Of a stretch of DNA of 64,000 nucleotides, positions 16,238 through 25,585 are shown piece by piece (positions within the stretch are counted from its first letter, which is position 1; each line of letters opens with the position of its first letter). The position numbers and the translations under genes were made by a program. This DNA comes from Lachnospiraceae bacterium (GTDB lineage Bacteria > Bacillota > Clostridia > Lachnospirales > Lachnospiraceae): assembly GCA_017622845.1 (NCBI GenBank), contig JAGAQJ010000037.1:1-64000 (forward strand), read 5' to 3'. Below the pieces are notes generated by a model. It saw only the letters and a list, made by a program, of their open reading frames with translations. It ran no database searches and was not told where the DNA came from.

Positions 16238-18310
16238 ATGAGATTTGAATTTGATAAAACACACTGGCAGTCCATTGAAGAGGGCGAGAAGGACTGCTTT
16301 CTGCTTACAAACGGACTTGGCGGTTACAGCAGCCTGTCTGTCATCGGAGCTGCTGCAAGAGGGGATCAGGCGCTTTTCATGTCTGCGAAGAAGGCGCCCA
16401 ATGTGAGATGGCATTATGTGACAAACGTACTGGAAAAGCTGATAATCGATGGTGAAGAGCATATTCTGACTTCACAGCGCATGAAGTCAGAAAAAGATTA
16501 TCAGGGATTTCGTTATCTGGAAAAATTTGTTTATGATGATTTTGATGAAAATGCGCCTGCATGGACTTTTCAGGTTGACGATGTGACGCTTGTTAAAAAA
16601 ATTGTGATGGTTCACAACAAGAATACAGTTGCTTTACAATATCAGATTCAGAATACGGGGTGTCACAAAGTAAAGCTTGAGATTACGCCGCTGCTCCGGT
16701 TTACCTCCAAAAAAGAAATTTTTGATGCGGCACAGGATATGAAGCAGTACAAGACAGATATCTGCACTGCCGATAAGAATCATCAGGGAGGCGGAAAATG
16801 CTTTTGTGTCAGGGGTAATGGCGGCGAGCTTTATATTACAACGAATGCAGTACTGCAGGAACAGGAACCTCAGTTGTTTGGCGAGCTGTATTTTTCACAG
16901 GATGAACGTGACGGACGCGAGAAATACGGAAATGTTTTTACAAACCATAGTATGGTTTATGACATGGGAGAGGACTGTCAGGAAAAAGGCAGCTTTGATG
17001 ACGATAAGCCAGACAGCAGTCAGACGCAGAAAAAATATGACATTGATGTCATATTTAGTGCTGAGCCATATGCGTATTCTGATACATTGCTTGCGGAGCT
17101 TGTTCAGAATGAGAAACTGCGACGTGAACGGCTTCTTGATCAGGTAAAGCTTAGCTCTGAACTTGGCAGACAGCTTGTACTGAGTGCAGACGCTTATGTA
17201 GTGAGACGTGACTCAACAAACGGAATGAGCGTGATAGCCGGATATCCGTTCTTTGAGGACTGGGGGCGTGATACAATGATATCGCTTGCCGGTACGACGA
17301 TGATTACAGGACGTTTGGAGGAATGCAAGAGTATTCTGCAAACCTTTGCAAAATATGTGAGAAACGGTCTTTTGCCAAATCTTTTCCCGGAGGGCGGAGA
17401 AAATCCGATGTATAATTCGGCAGATGCGCCGTTGCTGTTTATTAATTCCGTTTATGAGTATATTGAAATTGCCAAAGACACATCATTTCAAGAAGAAATC
17501 CTTCCGGTATTGGAGCAGATTATAGAAAACTATAAAAACGGGACAGACTTTCATATCAAGATGGACAGTGATGGTCTGATAATGGCAGGCGGCGGTTTAG
17601 AACAGTTAACGTGGATGGACGTACGCGTTGGTGATTTCCTTCCGACTCCGCGTCATGGAAAGCCCGTGGAAATCAATGCTTATTGGTATAGTGCGCTGAT
17701 GGTTCTGTATCACCTTACACAGAAAGCAGAATATCAGGAGCTTGCTCAAAAGGTAAAAGCCTCTTTTAACGAAAAATTCTGGAATGAGAAGGAGCAATGC
17801 CTAAAGGACGTGCTCTCAGGCGGAAAAGATGAGAACCAGATTCGCTGCAATCAGATATGGGCGCTGACCATGCCGTTTACAATGCTGTCAGCAGAAAAGG
17901 AAGCGCTTGTCATCAAAAAGGTAAAGGATGAACTGTACACAACAGTAGGACTGCGCACATTGTCACGAAATGACCCTGAATTTCATAAAATATATATCGG
18001 TCCGATGGAGGAAAGGGACAGAGCCTACCATCAGGGAACAGTCTGGGCATTTCCGCTTGGCGCATACTACAGGGCATGTATCAGATATGCACAAGGGTGT
18101 ACGGATATAGCAGAAAAAGAACGTATGCAGTCAGAAGTAAAGATAGGGCTTGAGGAATTGAAACTATGGCTGAGAGAAGGTTGCGTTGCACAGATTGCAG
18201 AAATCTATGATGGCGACCAGCCGACCGTCTCAAGAGGATGCTTTGCTCAGGCATGGAGTGTAGCGGAATTGCTCAGGGCAGTTTATGATTATGAGACATT
18301 CGTTTCATAA
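16238..18310 (+). CDS. Glycogen debranching enzyme (GH133, amylo-alpha-1,6-glucosidase type)
   Basis: 690 residues, ATG after TAGGAGGGGTTCC. The N-terminal GDE domain has the opening FLLTNGLGGYSS. The C-terminal (alpha/alpha)6-barrel has IAGYPFFEDWGRDTMISL, LPNLFPEGGENPMYNSADAP and LTWMDVRVGD, which carry the acidic catalytic residues of the family. It hydrolyses alpha-1,6 branch points of glycogen in the cytoplasm. It stands alone, without other glycogen genes beside it, and ends at a strong bidirectional terminator. An isoamylase-like protein elsewhere in the window (35603-37537) appears catalytically dead, so this may be the working debrancher. Confidence 0.92.
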   Translation: MRFEFDKTHWQSIEEGEKDCFLLTNGLGGYSSLSVIGAAARGDQALFMSAKKAPNVRWHYVTNVLEKLIIDGEEHILTSQRMKSEKDYQGFRYLEKFVYDDFDENAPAWTFQVDDVTLVKKIVMVHNKNTVALQYQIQNTGCHKVKLEITPLLRFTSKKEIFDAAQDMKQYKTDICTADKNHQGGGKCFCVRGNGGELYITTNAVLQEQEPQLFGELYFSQDERDGREKYGNVFTNHSMVYDMGEDCQEKGSFDDDKPDSSQTQKKYDIDVIFSAEPYAYSDTLLAELVQNEKLRRERLLDQVKLSSELGRQLVLSADAYVVRRDSTNGMSVIAGYPFFEDWGRDTMISLAGTTMITGRLEECKSILQTFAKYVRNGLLPNLFPEGGENPMYNSADAPLLFINSVYEYIEIAKDTSFQEEILPVLEQIIENYKNGTDFHIKMDSDGLIMAGGGLEQLTWMDVRVGDFLPTPRHGKPVEINAYWYSALMVLYHLTQKAEYQELAQKVKASFNEKFWNEKEQCLKDVLSGGKDENQIRCNQIWALTMPFTMLSAEKEALVIKKVKDELYTTVGLRTLSRNDPEFHKIYIGPMEERDRAYHQGTVWAFPLGAYYRACIRYAQGCTDIAEKERMQSEVKIGLEELKLWLREGCVAQIAEIYDGDQPTVSRGCFAQAWSVAELLRAVYDYETFVS

Positions 18311-18443
18311 ATCTATGGTAAAAGCAAGGATGGTTTTTGTAATCAGATACATGGCGACAAGCTTTATTATGTGTTAGTGTGCTGACCAACAGGAAACTGC
18401 AGGCAATCATTTCAGATATGGTAATTTAGACAGGATAAAATGC

Positions 18444-18477
18444 GAAGGGACTGTGAAAGTAAAATCACAGTCCCTTC
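18444..18477. terminator. Bidirectional terminator
   Basis: GAAGGGACTGTGA (18444-18456) and TCACAGTCCCTTC (18465-18477) form a perfect 13-bp stem with an 8-base loop. It lies between the converging debranching enzyme and MATE genes. The preceding 130 bp after the debranching gene hold nothing recognisable. Confidence 0.85.
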
Positions 18478-18506
18478 ATTATAATATTAGGAAAGTAGAA
18501 GTAAGC

Positions 18507-19892
18507 TTAAGAATGGCGCGGCGTTTTTTTCCTTGCCGCAGGTATTCTCCATATATTCATGCGGTAAAGCACATATAACATCAACGCCGAAATACCGTTG
18601 CTGACTACGACGCTGTACCATATGCTCTGGACACTCATATGCAGTATGACTTCGCAGACAAATAAAGTGAGAAAACGAAATACCCAGAGACGCGAGACGT
18701 CTACAAGCATGGTAACCTCTGTATGACCGGTTCCCTGGAACAATCCTACAGTTGAGTTGTAGATACCATTTGTCCAACACCAAAATGCCATAATGCTTAA
18801 AAATTCAGCAGCCATTGCAATGACAGCACTGTCATCTGAAAAGATGCTTACGATGGCAGTTGAAACAGGTGTGCTTGACAAGATGATTCCGCCAATAAAT
18901 AAAAATACAATACTGATATTTCTTGATAACTGATATCCCTTTTTCGCCCTGTCATATTGACTGGCACCGATATTCTGCCCGACAATTGTAGCAACCGCGG
19001 AGCCGATACCATTTGAGGGAAGGGTAATCAGACTATTCACCTTATTGCCGATACCATATGCAGCAACCGCCTGAATGCCATATTTATTTACGCTTTTGCT
19101 CATAAGCAGGAAGCCCAGCTGCATGGTTGAGCCGCCGATGGCGGTAGGAAGACCGACACGAAGGATAGACATTAGTTTATCCTTTTCAAACCGCAAATGT
19201 CTCAAATCCAGATATACGGACTGCGTGGTTCGCGTTAAGGCATAAAACGCAATGACGGCTGACGGAAGCTTTGCAAATAAAGTGGCAAGCGCTGCGCCGC
19301 TGACGTTAAGCTGAAATACAATCATCAGCAAAGGGTCAAGGACCAGATTAATCAGGATTCCCAATAAATTAAGCAGCATGGGACGTACCGTGTCGCCTTG
19401 CGCCTGATGAATGGCATTGTAAATATTAATCGTGTACAGAAGCGGCATATCAAGAACCACAATCTGGAGATATGTTTTGCCATATTGGAACGTACTGCCC
19501 TCAGCTCCGAGCCATCTGACAATGGAAGGAGTGACCAGAAAGCAGGCGCCGGCACAGATAAAAGCAAAAATCATGGCACAGGCAAAAATCTGATTTGCCA
19601 TACTTTTTGCACTCGCGTCATCTTTTGCGCCGATATATTGTGCTATTAATACAGAGCCGGCAACCGTGATTCCTGTACCGAAATTTAATATAATATTCTG
19701 TACCGGCGTCACAAGGTTGATGGCAGCAAGCTGTTCTGTCCCCAATTTACCAAGCCAGTAAGTATCCGTCAAATTGTACATTGTCTGTAAAAAGGAATTA
19801 ATGACTACGGGAATTGCGATAGAAAGAATTGCCTGCAGCATATTTCCGTTTAAAATCAAATCCCGGTTGTATTCTTTCTTTAATAAATTCAT
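18507..19892 (-). CDS. MATE-family efflux transporter
   Basis: 461 residues from the ATG at 19892 (AATGGAGAAACTGTT before it); the frame runs on to 19955 without a site. Twelve membrane helices in two homologous halves. The first half opens with ILSIAIPVVINSFLQTMYNL and TDTYWLGKLGTEQLAAI; the second has GLPTAIGGSTMQLGFLLMS. The family exports cationic drugs or metabolites using Na+ or H+ gradients. It is divergent from the AraC gene, which may regulate it. Confidence 0.9.
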   Translation of the reverse strand: MNLLKKEYNRDLILNGNMLQAILSIAIPVVINSFLQTMYNLTDTYWLGKLGTEQLAAINLVTPVQNIILNFGTGITVAGSVLIAQYIGAKDDASAKSMANQIFACAMIFAFICAGACFLVTPSIVRWLGAEGSTFQYGKTYLQIVVLDMPLLYTINIYNAIHQAQGDTVRPMLLNLLGILINLVLDPLLMIVFQLNVSGAALATLFAKLPSAVIAFYALTRTTQSVYLDLRHLRFEKDKLMSILRVGLPTAIGGSTMQLGFLLMSKSVNKYGIQAVAAYGIGNKVNSLITLPSNGIGSAVATIVGQNIGASQYDRAKKGYQLSRNISIVFLFIGGIILSSTPVSTAIVSIFSDDSAVIAMAAEFLSIMAFWCWTNGIYNSTVGLFQGTGHTEVTMLVDVSRLWVFRFLTLFVCEVILHMSVQSIWYSVVVSNGISALMLYVLYRMNIWRIPAARKKTPRHS

Positions 19893-20150
19893 AACAGTTT
19901 CTCCATTTGTTAAATTCCAAACAAACTGAATCATAATCAAACTCAAGCCGTGCAAAATCTGAGATGGGTGTACCGGTGAGCTTTGCCCAAAATTGTGCGC
20001 TCCTTGATTGCATATTTATCATACTTCATAAATACAGTAATATCTACAGATTTGAAGCTGAATACTTGCAAAAATACAGATTTTTTGTTATATATAAAAA
20101 GGGTGCAGCATGATAAATTCTATTAAAACAGTATTGGAGAAGGAACGATT

Positions 20151-21011
20151 ATGGATGCTTCAGGAATTACAATATCGCGGGTAAGGCGTGAATCGCTTTT
20201 TGAAATGAAAAAGGAACATTATCATTCGTTCTATGAAATTTATTATTTACTGTCAGGAAACCGCAAATTTTTTGTTGATAATAAGGTATATCATGTAAAG
20301 AGCGGTGATTTGATGGTGATTGCAAGAGATGAGATTCATAGAACTACTTATTATTCAGAAGGAATTCATGAACGAATTGCCTTATGCGTCACAGAGGAGG
20401 CGGTACAGCGGCTCATAGATGAAATCGGCGAGAATACTTTTCAGGAATGCCTGAAGCAGCATCAGCTTACAATTCCGGTAAACAGAAGGACATATCTGGA
20501 AGATTTATTTGAAAAGCTGCTGCTTGAGAAGCATTTACAGGAAAATGGAAGTAATGACGAGTTTGCAGATGTGCTTTGCAGACGTTATTGTGAAGAAATT
20601 CTGCTTTTTATTATACGCTGTCAGAGATATGCCGATACGGAGCGTATCAATATGGAGCGGATTGAAAAAAACTTCAAGTATGACATTCGGGATACGGAGA
20701 TTGAAAGTGCAGCAGTTTATATGAGCAGCCATTTCAAAGAAAACATCACGCTCAAAAAGATGGCGGATATCAGCTGTATGAGTGAATCCTACTTTTCCAA
20801 ACGCTTTAAGCAGGTGACAGGGTTTGGGTTTAAGGAATATCTGAATGAGCTTCGGATACGATATGCCTGCAGTCTGCTGCTGACAACAGAAAAAAGCATT
20901 ACACAGATTGCTGCGGAATGCGGTTTTATGGACAGCAATTATTTTGGTGATGCATTTCGGAAAAAGAAAAATGTATCGCCGCGTCAGTACCGTAAAATGA
21001 ATATCGTTTAA
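20151..21011 (+). CDS. AraC-family transcriptional regulator
   Basis: 286 residues. N-terminal cupin ligand-binding domain (about 15-150) with HYHSFYEIYYLLSG and KSGDLMVIARDEIHRT. The C-terminal double helix-turn-helix (about 185-284) has NITLKKMADISCMSESYFSK and ITQIAAECGFMDSNYFGDAF, followed by the family tail SPRQYRK. GGAGAAGGAACGATT precedes the ATG. Being immediately upstream of the pectin genes and divergent from a MATE gene, it could control either; its sugar-sensing cupin architecture favours the pectin locus. Confidence 0.9.
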   Translation: MDASGITISRVRRESLFEMKKEHYHSFYEIYYLLSGNRKFFVDNKVYHVKSGDLMVIARDEIHRTTYYSEGIHERIALCVTEEAVQRLIDEIGENTFQECLKQHQLTIPVNRRTYLEDLFEKLLLEKHLQENGSNDEFADVLCRRYCEEILLFIIRCQRYADTERINMERIEKNFKYDIRDTEIESAAVYMSSHFKENITLKKMADISCMSESYFSKRFKQVTGFGFKEYLNELRIRYACSLLLTTEKSITQIAAECGFMDSNYFGDAFRKKKNVSPRQYRKMNIV

Positions 21012-21037
21012 AATAATTTCTGACAGAAAGCATTTTT

Positions 21038-21135
21038 GTAACAGTTCAGCCTTTTATGCATTGGTATCAGGACGAAAACGGAACAATTGCCGCCCTTCGT
21101 TCTGGTTAAAATAATTCATTGGGCTGAACTGTTAC
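21038..21135. mobile_element. GTAAC-family miniature element A (98 bp)
   Basis: Perfect 14-bp terminal inverted repeats GTAACAGTTCAGCC (21038-21051) and GGCTGAACTGTTAC (21122-21135). Flanks are GCATTTTT (21030-21037) and GCATTTTC (21136-21143), a 7/8 target duplication. No coding capacity. GTAA ends with 8-bp duplications are hallmarks of the IS66 family, so this is probably a non-autonomous derivative. Confidence 0.85.
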
Positions 21136-21198
21136 GCATTTTCAAACATTTCATAAGGAATATTGGAAAAAGTGTACAAAAATATATAAAAAATATGT

Positions 21199-21213
21199 AT
21201 GTAAACGCTTACA
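21199..21213. promoter_or_regulatory. Catabolite-responsive element (cre)-like operator upstream of GH28
   Basis: ATGTAAACGCTTACA matches the cre consensus WTGNAANCGNWNNCW at every position. It lies 80 bp before the polygalacturonase start. CcpA or a local LacI-type regulator could bind it. A similar palindrome, ATGTAAATACTTACAT, precedes the GH105 gene (23071-23086), which points to a shared regulator. Confidence 0.6.
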
Positions 21214-21292
21214 CATTTTTGTGGATATTTATTTTTATTTGTGTTATTTTAAAATATATACAACTGTTTAGAGTGATGGAATGGAGGATATC

Positions 21293-22858
21293 ATGAAATA
21301 CGATGTAATCTACAAAACTTCCACAAGCTTTGTGGTAGAAATCAAGGAAAATGGGTATTTTTCGTCAGAGACAGAGCATGAAATCTATGTAAATGGAGAG
21401 CTTGCTGAGAAAAGTGACAGAAATGTAGCTACGGTGTTTGGATTAGAGCCGGAAACGACCTATGAGGTACAGATAAAGTGCGGTACGGACGAGTCGGAAA
21501 TCTTTTCGGTTACAACAGAGCAGGAGTACGTTACATTGAATGTCAGAGATTTTGGCGCCAAGGGTGACGGTGAGTCAGACGATACCATCTTCATACAGTG
21601 TGCCATCAATGCATGTCCAAAGGGCGGACGGGTTTATGTTCCGGCAGGCATCTACAAGATTTATCCGCTTTTCTTAAAGAGCGATTTGGTGCTTGAGCTT
21701 GGAAAGGATGCAACGCTTTCCGCCTTTACGGACAGAACGAAATTCCCGATACTGCCGGGAAAGATAGAATGTGTCGATAAGGAAAAAGAGTATCTGCTTG
21801 GCACATGGGAGGGAGACCCTCTTGATATGTTTGCGGGCATCATTACAGGCATCAATGTTGAGAATGTTGTAATCACGGGACAAGGTACAATTGATGGCTG
21901 TGCGAGCAGGGAAAACTGGTGGGAAAATCCTAAGGTAAAGCGTATCGCATGGCGTCCGAGAATGATTTTCCTCAACCATTGCAAAAATGTGGTTCTTCAT
22001 GGAATTACTGTGAAGAACAGTCCTTCATGGAATATTCATCCTTATTTTTCAGAGGATTTAAAGTTTATTGGCATTTCCGTACTTGGTCCGAAGGATTCAC
22101 CCAATACGGACGGTCTTGATCCGGAATCCTGCAAAAATGTTGACATTATCGGAGTGTATTTCTCTGTTGGAGATGACTGCATTGCCATCAAGTCGGGCAA
22201 AATCTATATGGGTGCGAAGTATAAGACTCCTTCTGAAAATCTTACAATCAGGCAGTGCTGCATGAGAGACGGGCATGGTTCCATTACGATTGGAAGTGAG
22301 ATGGCAGGCGGCGTGAAGAACCTGAACGTAGAAAATTGTCTGTTTTTACATACGGACAGAGGGCTTCGCATCAAGACAAGGCGCGGACGCGGTAAAGATG
22401 CGATTGTTACCGGCATCAGGTTTGAGAACATTATTATGGACCATGTGATGACCCCGGTTGTCATGAATTCCTTTTATTTCTGCGATTCAGACGGACATTC
22501 CGACTATGTGCAGTCAAAGGAATTTCATCCGGTTGATGAGAGAACACCGTACCTTGGAGATTTCCTGTTTAAAAATCTTAAGGCGACGAACTGCCATGCA
22601 GCAGCTTCTTATCTGTATGGACTTCCTGAGCAGAAGATTCATCATGTGGTCTTTGAAAATGCAGAATTTTCTTTTGCCGAGAATCCCACAGCAGGAGTGC
22701 CTGCAATGATGGACGGTGTGGACAAACAGACAAATACCGGAATCTTTGCTAAGAATATCGAGACACTTGAGCTGAAAAACGTAACAGTGTCAGGTCAGAT
22801 TGGAGAGGCTGTTATCAGCGACGGTATTGACAGTTTTGTCAAGGATAACGTTCTATAA
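21293..22858 (+). CDS. GH28 polygalacturonase, cytoplasmic
   Basis: 521 residues from the ATG at 21293; the upstream in-frame ATGGAGG (21281) supplies the ribosome binding site itself. An N-terminal fibronectin-III-like domain of about 80 residues precedes the right-handed beta-helix (from about NVRDFGAKGDGESDD). GH28 catalytic motifs are SPNTDGLDP, GDDCIAIKSG, GHGSITIGSEM and the RIKTRRGRG substrate-binding loop. There is no signal peptide, so it likely removes galacturonate units from imported oligogalacturonides as an exo-enzyme. It is the first gene of the pectin locus, after a cre-like site and a miniature element. Confidence 0.92.
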   Translation: MKYDVIYKTSTSFVVEIKENGYFSSETEHEIYVNGELAEKSDRNVATVFGLEPETTYEVQIKCGTDESEIFSVTTEQEYVTLNVRDFGAKGDGESDDTIFIQCAINACPKGGRVYVPAGIYKIYPLFLKSDLVLELGKDATLSAFTDRTKFPILPGKIECVDKEKEYLLGTWEGDPLDMFAGIITGINVENVVITGQGTIDGCASRENWWENPKVKRIAWRPRMIFLNHCKNVVLHGITVKNSPSWNIHPYFSEDLKFIGISVLGPKDSPNTDGLDPESCKNVDIIGVYFSVGDDCIAIKSGKIYMGAKYKTPSENLTIRQCCMRDGHGSITIGSEMAGGVKNLNVENCLFLHTDRGLRIKTRRGRGKDAIVTGIRFENIIMDHVMTPVVMNSFYFCDSDGHSDYVQSKEFHPVDERTPYLGDFLFKNLKATNCHAAASYLYGLPEQKIHHVVFENAEFSFAENPTAGVPAMMDGVDKQTNTGIFAKNIETLELKNVTVSGQIGEAVISDGIDSFVKDNVL

Positions 22859-22870
22859 ATTTGTATGTTA

Positions 22871-23006
22871 GCAACAGTTCAGCCCGGAGGTTTGCACTCG
22901 CTGCAAAACTCGTAAGAAAACGCAGCGGATGAAAGACTCAAGGCACCATGAAGTGGTTTTGCATGCCTTGAGTCCTGTAACAGGGAGCCGAAGGCTGAAC
23001 TGTTAC
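22871..23006. mobile_element. GTAAC-family miniature element B (136 bp)
   Basis: Ends GCAACAGTTCAGCC (22871-22884) and GGCTGAACTGTTAC (22993-23006), inverted with one mismatch. It is flanked by a perfect 8-bp direct repeat GTATGTTA (22863-22870 and 23007-23014). An internal stem GACTCAAGGCA/TGCCTTGAGTC encloses CACCATGAAGTGG. Inserted 12 bp after the GH28 stop. Confidence 0.88.
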
Positions 23007-23070
23007 GTATGTTACTGTTTCGTCTGCAGCGTCAGTGTTAAAGGAGTGGAGCGGAAGCAGTATTGATGCT

Positions 23071-23086
23071 ATGTAAATACTTACAT
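23071..23086. promoter_or_regulatory. Operator-like palindrome upstream of GH105
   Basis: ATGTAA-ATAC-TTACAT is a perfect 6-bp palindrome with a 4-base spacer. It shares the half sites of the cre-like sequence upstream of GH28 but lacks the central CG, so a dedicated regulator is possible. Confidence 0.45.
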
Positions 23087-23108
23087 GACGCTGAAATATT
23101 TTTTTGCT

Positions 23109-23140
23109 TTAAGGTGTCAAATAAATTTTTGACGCCTTAA
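23109..23140. terminator. Hairpin between GH28 and GH105
   Basis: TTAAGGTGTCAA pairs with TTGACGCCTTAA (one G-T pair) around an 8-base A+T loop. No long U run follows, so it may be a weak terminator, a 5' stabilising hairpin for GH105, or an operator. Confidence 0.4.
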
Positions 23141-23201
23141 ACAATTCCGGAAGAGTATAGTAAACAATCATAAAAAAGCAACGGCAAAAGGAGTAAATGC
23201 G

Positions 23202-24344
23202 ATGGCGATAGAAATAGTAGAAAAATATGTGAATGAACTGATTGACCGGAGTACATTAGAGGAGCCTGTCTGGAATATTGAGAAAATCAGGGCAGGAAAG
23301 AAGGCAACATGGGATTATATTGATGGCTGCATGATCATGTCTCTGCTTGAGCTTTACAAGGTGACAGAGAATAAAAAGTATTTTGAATTTGCAGAAAAAT
23401 ATATCGACCACCGCATAGAGGAAGATGGCACGATTATTGGTTATAAGAAAGATGAACTGAATCTTGACAATATCAATGAGGGTAAGAATTTATTTACGCT
23501 TTATGATTTGACAGGCAAGGAAAAATATGCCAAAGCAACAGCAAATATTTATCAGCAGATTCTTGAGATGCCTCGTACAAAAGAGGGAAATTTCTGGCAT
23601 AAGAAGATTTATCCGCATCAGGTCTGGCTTGACGGCTTATACATGGCACAGCCCTTTTACATAGAGTATGAGAACCGGTTCAATGACAAGAAAAATTATA
23701 AAGATATTTTTACCCAGTTTTTTAATGTGGAGAAGAATCAGAAGGACACAAAAACAGGTCTTTATTATCATGCATATGATTCAGAACGGCTTATGTTTTG
23801 GGCTGATAAGGAGACAGGACTTTCTCAGAATTTCTGGCTTAGAGCGCTCGGCTGGTTTTCCATGGCGCTGCTTGATACATTGAGTCTGGCTGATGCAGAG
23901 TACCCGGATTATGACCATCTGCTTAAGATGTACAGAGACTTGATTGATGCTATGCTGAAGTTCCAGTCGCCGGAGGGGATGTGGTATCAGGTGCCGAATT
24001 TCCCGGGCAGAGAGAAGAATTACCTTGAGACAAGCGGAAGCTCCATCATGGCGTATTGTCTTATGAAGGGGGCACGCCTGGGATATCTTCCGAAGGATTA
24101 TAGGCAATATGGAGTAAAGGCTTTTCAGGGAATCTGTGATACATACCTTTCAACGGTAGAAGGCGAGATGAGTCTTGGCGGCATTTGTCTTGTGGCAGGC
24201 TTAGGACCCGATAACAATCCAAGACGTGACGGTACGTATGAGTATTATATGTCAGAGCCGGTTGTCAAAGATGATGCGAAGGGAACTGCGCCATTTCTGC
24301 TTGCTTATGCCGAGATGTGCAGACTGGAAAATGAAAAAGCATAA
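23202..24344 (+). CDS. GH105 unsaturated galacturonyl/rhamnogalacturonyl hydrolase
   Basis: 380 residues, ATG after AAAAGGAGTAAATGCG. The (alpha/alpha)6-barrel family is recognised by WDYIDGCMIMSLLELY near the N-terminus, the catalytic Asp region HQVWLDGLYMAQPFY (about residue 145), and GLYYHAYDSER. The enzyme cleaves the unsaturated uronic acid from oligosaccharides produced by pectate or rhamnogalacturonan lyases. No signal peptide, so it works in the cytoplasm after uptake. No lyase or importer lies in the window, so these functions must be encoded elsewhere. Confidence 0.92.
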   Translation: MAIEIVEKYVNELIDRSTLEEPVWNIEKIRAGKKATWDYIDGCMIMSLLELYKVTENKKYFEFAEKYIDHRIEEDGTIIGYKKDELNLDNINEGKNLFTLYDLTGKEKYAKATANIYQQILEMPRTKEGNFWHKKIYPHQVWLDGLYMAQPFYIEYENRFNDKKNYKDIFTQFFNVEKNQKDTKTGLYYHAYDSERLMFWADKETGLSQNFWLRALGWFSMALLDTLSLADAEYPDYDHLLKMYRDLIDAMLKFQSPEGMWYQVPNFPGREKNYLETSGSSIMAYCLMKGARLGYLPKDYRQYGVKAFQGICDTYLSTVEGEMSLGGICLVAGLGPDNNPRRDGTYEYYMSEPVVKDDAKGTAPFLLAYAEMCRLENEKA

Positions 24345-24360
24345 GCATAAGGAAAGGCAG

Positions 24361-24525
24361 CTAGTACAACGAATAATAAATAACTGCCACTTTGACTTGT
24401 CTGATTTTTCATCTGCGGCGTTGTCGTCAATCGACGTAGCCACCGCTACGCCTCATTCCTCCGCCTTGCATATGAAACAATCATTCTACATCAATGTATC
24501 AGAAACTTATTATTCGTTGTACTAG
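24361..24525. mobile_element. Miniature inverted-repeat element (CTAG family), copy 2, complete (165 bp)
   Basis: Perfect 19-bp terminal inverted repeats: CTAGTACAACGAATAATAA (24361-24379) and its complement (24507-24525). The repeat continues imperfectly to about 26 bp. Both ends carry CTAG, which could be either the repeat tip or a 4-bp target duplication. No coding capacity. 138/140 identical to the copy at the window start. Inserted 16 bp after the GH105 stop, in front of the pectin esterase gene. Confidence 0.9.
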
Positions 24526-24613
24526 TGTGAAAAAACCATATATGACAGTTTTTTCATACGGTAAATTTGTGCTTGCGCCCAAATTCGCAGGTGCATCAAG
24601 AATGGAGATTATT

Positions 24614-25585
24614 ATGGAAATGAAAGAGCTGTATGTAGCAGCAAACGGAGAGAAAGAGTTTACGGAGATTGGAGAAGCACTTGAGGCGGCAAGGCGCTTT
24701 GCAGACAAGGAGGTAGTGATACATATTGCCCCGGGAACCTATCATGAACGGCTGGTGATTCATCAGGATAATATTTCCTTTATCGGAGCAGATGAGATGC
24801 AGACAAAAATCACGTACTCCGATGCAGCGTATGACATCATGCCCGATGGAGAGAAACGCGGAACCTTTCAGACACCAAGTGTATTTATTGATGCAGATAA
24901 TTTCTATGCGTGCCATCTTTCCTTCTGCAACGAGGCAGGACAGGGGGATTCCGTCGGACAGGCGCTTGCAGTTTACGCTGATGGTGACCGGCTGGTATTT
25001 GAAAACTGTCGGTTTGACGGATATCAGGATACTCTTTTTACAGCACCATTACCCAAAAAGGAGATGCAGCCCGGCGGCTTTAAAGGACCAAAGGAGTTTG
25101 CACCGCGGCGTGTGGGCAGGCATTTATATAAGAACTGCTATCTTGCAGGCAATATTGATTTTATATTCGGCGGCGCAACAGCCTACTTTGAAAATTGCGA
25201 GTTGTTTATGAAGAATAGGAACGATGAGGCAAAAAGCGATAAAGTAAATGGTTATGTAACAGCACCTTCCACCTTTGAGGGACAGAAATATGGATACGTC
25301 TTTAATGGCTGTCGTTTTACAAGCGATTGTTCTGAGGAAAGCGCATATCTTGGCAGACCATGGAGAAATTATGCGAAGGCGGTTGTTCTTAATTCTGAAA
25401 TCGGGGCACATATCCGCAAGGAAGGCTGGCATGATTGGAACAAAAAGGACGCATGGGATACCATGTTTTTTGCAGAGTATGGCAATTATGGGGCGGGTGC
25501 AGGAAAGGAACGTGCTCCATTTGTAAAGATGCTGACTGAAGAAGAAGCAGCAGAGTACACACGCGAAAATGTATTGGGATTTTGA
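24614..25585 (+). CDS. Pectin methylesterase (CE8)
   Basis: 323 residues from the ATG at 24614; the in-frame ATGGAG at 24602 provides the ribosome binding site, and frame extension further upstream runs into the miniature element. Right-handed beta-helix family motifs: GYQDTLF, the catalytic DFIFGGATAYFE (first Asp nucleophile), and YLGRPWRNYAKAV with the substrate Arg/Trp. No signal peptide, so it should demethylate imported methylated oligogalacturonides before GH28 acts. Length fits single-domain bacterial CE8 enzymes. Confidence 0.93.
   Translation: MEMKELYVAANGEKEFTEIGEALEAARRFADKEVVIHIAPGTYHERLVIHQDNISFIGADEMQTKITYSDAAYDIMPDGEKRGTFQTPSVFIDADNFYACHLSFCNEAGQGDSVGQALAVYADGDRLVFENCRFDGYQDTLFTAPLPKKEMQPGGFKGPKEFAPRRVGRHLYKNCYLAGNIDFIFGGATAYFENCELFMKNRNDEAKSDKVNGYVTAPSTFEGQKYGYVFNGCRFTSDCSEESAYLGRPWRNYAKAVVLNSEIGAHIRKEGWHDWNKKDAWDTMFFAEYGNYGAGAGKERAPFVKMLTEEEAAEYTRENVLGF

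Noticed and set aside
24252..24443. Minus-strand ORF of 63 residues across the end of GH105 and the 165-bp element
   Set aside because: It arises from the complement of the miniature element joined to GH105 coding sequence; no ribosome binding site and no reason for it to be expressed.
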